Positions 32,372 through 32,818 of a stretch of DNA of 32,818 nt are shown in pieces. The position numbers and the translations under genes were made by a program. The stretch is taken from assembly GCA_014879435.1 (NCBI GenBank), contig JACSSB010000350.1:1-32818 (forward strand), given 5' to 3'. Every line of letters starts with the position of its first letter. The first letter of the stretch is position 1. The notes under the pieces are model-generated. The model saw nothing but the letters and a program-made list of their open reading frames with translations. It was not told the origin of the DNA and made no database searches. This stretch comes from Phycisphaerales bacterium. Its GTDB lineage: Bacteria; Pseudomonadota; Gammaproteobacteria; Competibacterales; Competibacteraceae.

Positions 32372-32432
32372 TTTACAATGCCTCTTCCCGCACGATTTAT
32401 ACGGTTTATAATGCTTCTTCCCGTACGATTTT
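32372..32432. repeat. Two-copy imperfect tandem repeat (28 nt, period 33) upstream of maeB
   Basis: TTTACAATGCCTCTTCCCGCACGATTTA (32372-32399) and TTTATAATGCTTCTTCCCGTACGATTTT (32405-32432). Confidence 0.85.
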
Positions 32433-32450
32433 TTTAAGGACGGCTCGCAT

Positions 32451-32818
32451 ATGACCAACAACTTTGAGCTAGCCGCGCTCGATTATCACGCGCAACCCAC
32501 ACCGGGCAAACTCGCCATCGTCGCGACCAAGCCCATGGATACCCAACGCGATCTAGCATTGGCGTATTCGCCAGGGGTGACGGTGGCCTGTCGGGCGATT
32601 GCCAGTAACCCGAAGAAAGCAGCAACCCTCACCGCACGGCAAAATCTGGTAGCCGTGATCAGCAACGGTTCAGCGGTGCCAGGACTGGGCGATATCGGCC
32701 CGCTGGCCGCCAAACCGCTGATGGAAAGCAAGGCGGTCCTCTTCAAAAAATTCGCCGGTATCGACGTCTTCGATCTGGAACTGGCGCAGTCCGACCCCGA
32801 TCAACTCATCGAAACCAT
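32451..32818 (+). CDS. maeB: NADP-dependent malic enzyme, N-terminal part (3' truncated by window)
   Basis: [46 protein letters not shown]...[53 protein letters not shown] upstream. Confidence 0.95.
   Translation, partial: MTNNFELAALDYHAQPTPGKLAIVATKPMDTQRDLALAYSPGVTVACRAIASNPKKAATLTARQNLVAVISNGSAVPGLGDIGPLAAKPLMESKAVLFKKFAGIDVFDLELAQSDPDQLIET

Overview
The window is mostly a housekeeping segment of a gammaproteobacterial-type chromosome; the taxon is inferred from gene content and synteny only. In order it contains: the 3' end of purU, a TauE/SafE-like membrane protein, and the conserved supercluster trpF-trpB-trpA-accD-folC-dedD-cvpA-purF. These are followed by metZ and a YigB-like HAD phosphatase. 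On the minus strand come an SDR oxidoreductase and the 2-oxoglutarate dehydrogenase operon sucA-sucB-lpd. Next are dksA-gluQRS and acs (plus), an eIF-2B/R15P-isomerase-like protein (minus), a small acidic DUF6763-like protein (plus), and tex (minus). The accessory-looking end holds a secreted GH14 beta-amylase (minus), a divergent tripartite tricarboxylate transporter cluster tctC-tctB-tctA with an overlapping AbrB-family gene, and the 5' end of maeB. I found no tRNA, rRNA, CRISPR array, transposase, phage gene or toxin-antitoxin module, and no clear undescribed multi-gene system. The points most worth a second look are the GH14 beta-amylase and its divergent 373-bp control region with a perfect 16-bp palindrome, the eIF-2B-like protein with a Ser in the presumed catalytic-Cys position, a 27-bp (9-aa) repeat array in DedD, a 33-bp-period tandem duplication at the maeB promoter region, and several intercistronic inverted repeats (lpd/sucB, tctC/tctB, tex/amylase, purF/metZ).
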